Below, in pieces: positions 62,820-64,000 of a stretch of DNA of 64,000 bases. Each line of letters begins with the position of its first letter. Within the stretch, counting starts at the first letter, position 1. Made by a program: the position numbers and the translations under genes. The notes under the pieces were generated by a model. That model was given only the letters and a program-made list of their open reading frames with translations, was not told where the DNA came from and did no database searches. This stretch comes from Azorinus chamasolen. Its lineage: Eukaryota > Mollusca > Bivalvia > Cardiida > Solecurtidae. The stretch lies in contig OY755238.1 in the NCBI GenBank assembly GCA_963576725.1, positions 26,318,334 through 26,382,333 on the forward strand, in the 5' to 3' direction.

Positions 62820-63076
62820 TTTAACCAGTTACCCCATAAATACGCGTCTGACGACTTTGCAAAGCATGTAGACACAGATCAGCTAGCCTCTGTATGGACC
62901 GTCTGATCAGGATCTGCTATGTTTGCTTATGAATAATAAAGATATGATTTTACAGTTTCTGCCATAGCCAAAATGTCTTGTGTTCATTAGTCATTATAAA
63001 CAATCATCTTATTACATTTATGCTTAATATTCAAGATGTTATAATTTCTTGAATTAATATTCGTGGAATAAAGGTA
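62820..63076. mobile_element. TTAA-A element, worn
   Basis: TTAACCAGTTACCCCATAAA, hairpin at 62858-62926 (GCAAAGCATGTAGACACAGA, TAGCCTCTGTATGGACCG), body ATTTTACAGTTTCTGCCATA, right end GGAATAAAGGTATCA. A further half hairpin is at 63330-63378. Confidence 0.6.
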
Positions 63077-63518
63077 TCATACATCAACATGTACAAACGA
63101 GACTTGAACAATGTCGTTTGCCAGTCCTTTTTGGGCAAACCAATGTACGTTTGCTCTGTGTTACAAAGCTATATGCACCTACAACCCTTAACGCCATGCC
63201 TATTAATGTAAGAATTAATATGATAATATATAATGTGTGGATTTTAATAACCTTAATGTGTGTTATGACATATAAAGAAGTAAGTTTTGGCCCTGATAAA
63301 AATTAGTAGAATCTATATACAGAAACTGTACTGGTGGCTCATACAGAAAGCCGTCTGATCTGGGTCTGTTCTATTTGCAAATGTATTAAAAGGTGTATAT
63401 ATGGACTGAACAGTTACACATTCCAACTCTAGTATCCTACAACCAAAGCAACAAGCGAGGTTTTACGCTAGCGTAAAATGGCTGCGTAACATGTTTAAGC
63501 AGGGCAGAAGATTAATAG

Positions 63519-63665
63519 AATCAAGCATGGGTTTTGTTAAAGACGGGGGTTTCTATACCCGAGGTTGGTCTGTTCCAGTCGGAAACGAGCTTTAGCGAGT
63601 TTCCGATAGGAACAGACCAACCGAGGGTATAGAACCCCCGGCTTTAACAAAACCCATGCTTGATT
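63519..63665. repeat. 147 bp near-perfect hairpin
   Basis: AATCAAGCATGGGTTTTGTT pairs with AACAAAACCCATGCTTGATT, and GGTTGGTCTGTTCCAGTCGG with a nearly exact mirror, around AACGAGCTTTAGCGAGTTT. It does not resemble the other families here. Open frames of 92 and 148 codons overlap or adjoin it to 63983, without motifs I recognise. It may be one end of a larger element running past the window. Confidence 0.75.
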
Positions 63666-64000
63666 ATTTTTCTCGCTGAAATACGCCCTAAAACCAAGAA
63701 AATTAACGAATTTGTGAAGTACTACTTTACATTGCGTAATACGACTTCCATATCTAATAGCAACAGACCGCAGTATAACTTTAGGCGTGACACCAAATTC
63801 TTGCATAAAACGTGCTGTTGTAGTCCCGCTAGACCATGTATTAACAAGGCTCACGCGCTGTTGTTGACCGGTTTTAATTATACCTATTACGGGCCTAAGG
63901 TAAACAATGGACGTGAATGCTACAGCGTTTTGGCCTAAGCTAGGTGAACGCCGGGGTGTGAGTATTTCCAGGAGCACCGACAATGAACTGTTTTTAGTGA

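Noticed and set aside
63537..63983. 148-codon minus-strand open frame at the right edge
   Set aside because: It runs through the 147 bp hairpin and shows no domain I recognise. Kept only as part of the hairpin note.
1..64000. An autonomous piggyBac, pogo or hAT transposase gene
   Set aside because: I searched the longer open frames for catalytic motifs and found none. All elements here appear non-autonomous.

Overview
This 64 kb window is AT-rich, intron-scale or intergenic DNA from a eukaryote, most likely an animal. I found no intact multi-domain protein gene, rRNA, convincing tRNA or CRISPR array. The non-LTR retrotransposon remnant, the TA- and TTAA-flanked miniature transposons and the many minisatellites fit a metazoan. 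From the style of the repeats I would guess a bivalve mollusc, but that assignment is inference only.

Almost all recognisable structure is repeats. The dominant class is short (about 180-360 bp) non-autonomous elements with a long inverted repeat in the middle. I use letter names. Families A, B, C, E, F, G, H, I and M are bounded by TTAA followed by CC or CCC (piggyBac-like ends). They differ at their ends, but all except B carry versions of one hairpin that begins with CAAACAG or CAAATAG and runs into GATCAGAC or GATGAGAC. Families D and K are bounded by TA and begin CAGTARAACC or CAGTTGAAC (Tc1/mariner-pogo-like ends). They carry a different hairpin, built around GCTTAATGCAGG and AGAAAGCTCC. 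Unrelated families nevertheless share the same hairpin apex, GCTCCTATAGGAGC.

Layout: 0-9 kb holds A, B and C elements, a 350 bp TA element, a 16 bp tandem array and a D element (5.2-5.9 kb) carrying two nested TTAA elements. 9-20 kb holds F, C, E, I, D and A copies and a 39 bp array. 20-22.3 kb holds an 11-copy 51 bp minisatellite, a retrotransposon 3' tail and the C-terminal end of a dead non-LTR reverse-transcriptase ORF. 22.7-34.3 kb holds a run of B elements (one nested in A), plus D, K, E, F and C copies. 34.5-42 kb holds two copies of an unclassified element (J) and a 2.5 kb element with about 690 bp inverted arms enclosing a 91-codon zinc-finger-like ORF. 42-50 kb holds nested D/A/B elements, a 98 bp palindrome with an 8 bp target duplication, and several simple and minisatellite arrays. 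50-64 kb holds a 1.0 kb hAT-like foldback element, a CpG-rich patch, a 358 bp full-length palindrome, a roughly 27-copy 29 bp array and a 147 bp hairpin near the right edge.

The most interesting signals are (i) the shared apex core in TA- and TTAA-type families, (ii) a strand-asymmetric mismatch kept at the same place in the hairpins of several TTAA families, and (iii) repeated insertion of TTAA elements into the same two TTAA tetramers beside the D hairpin.
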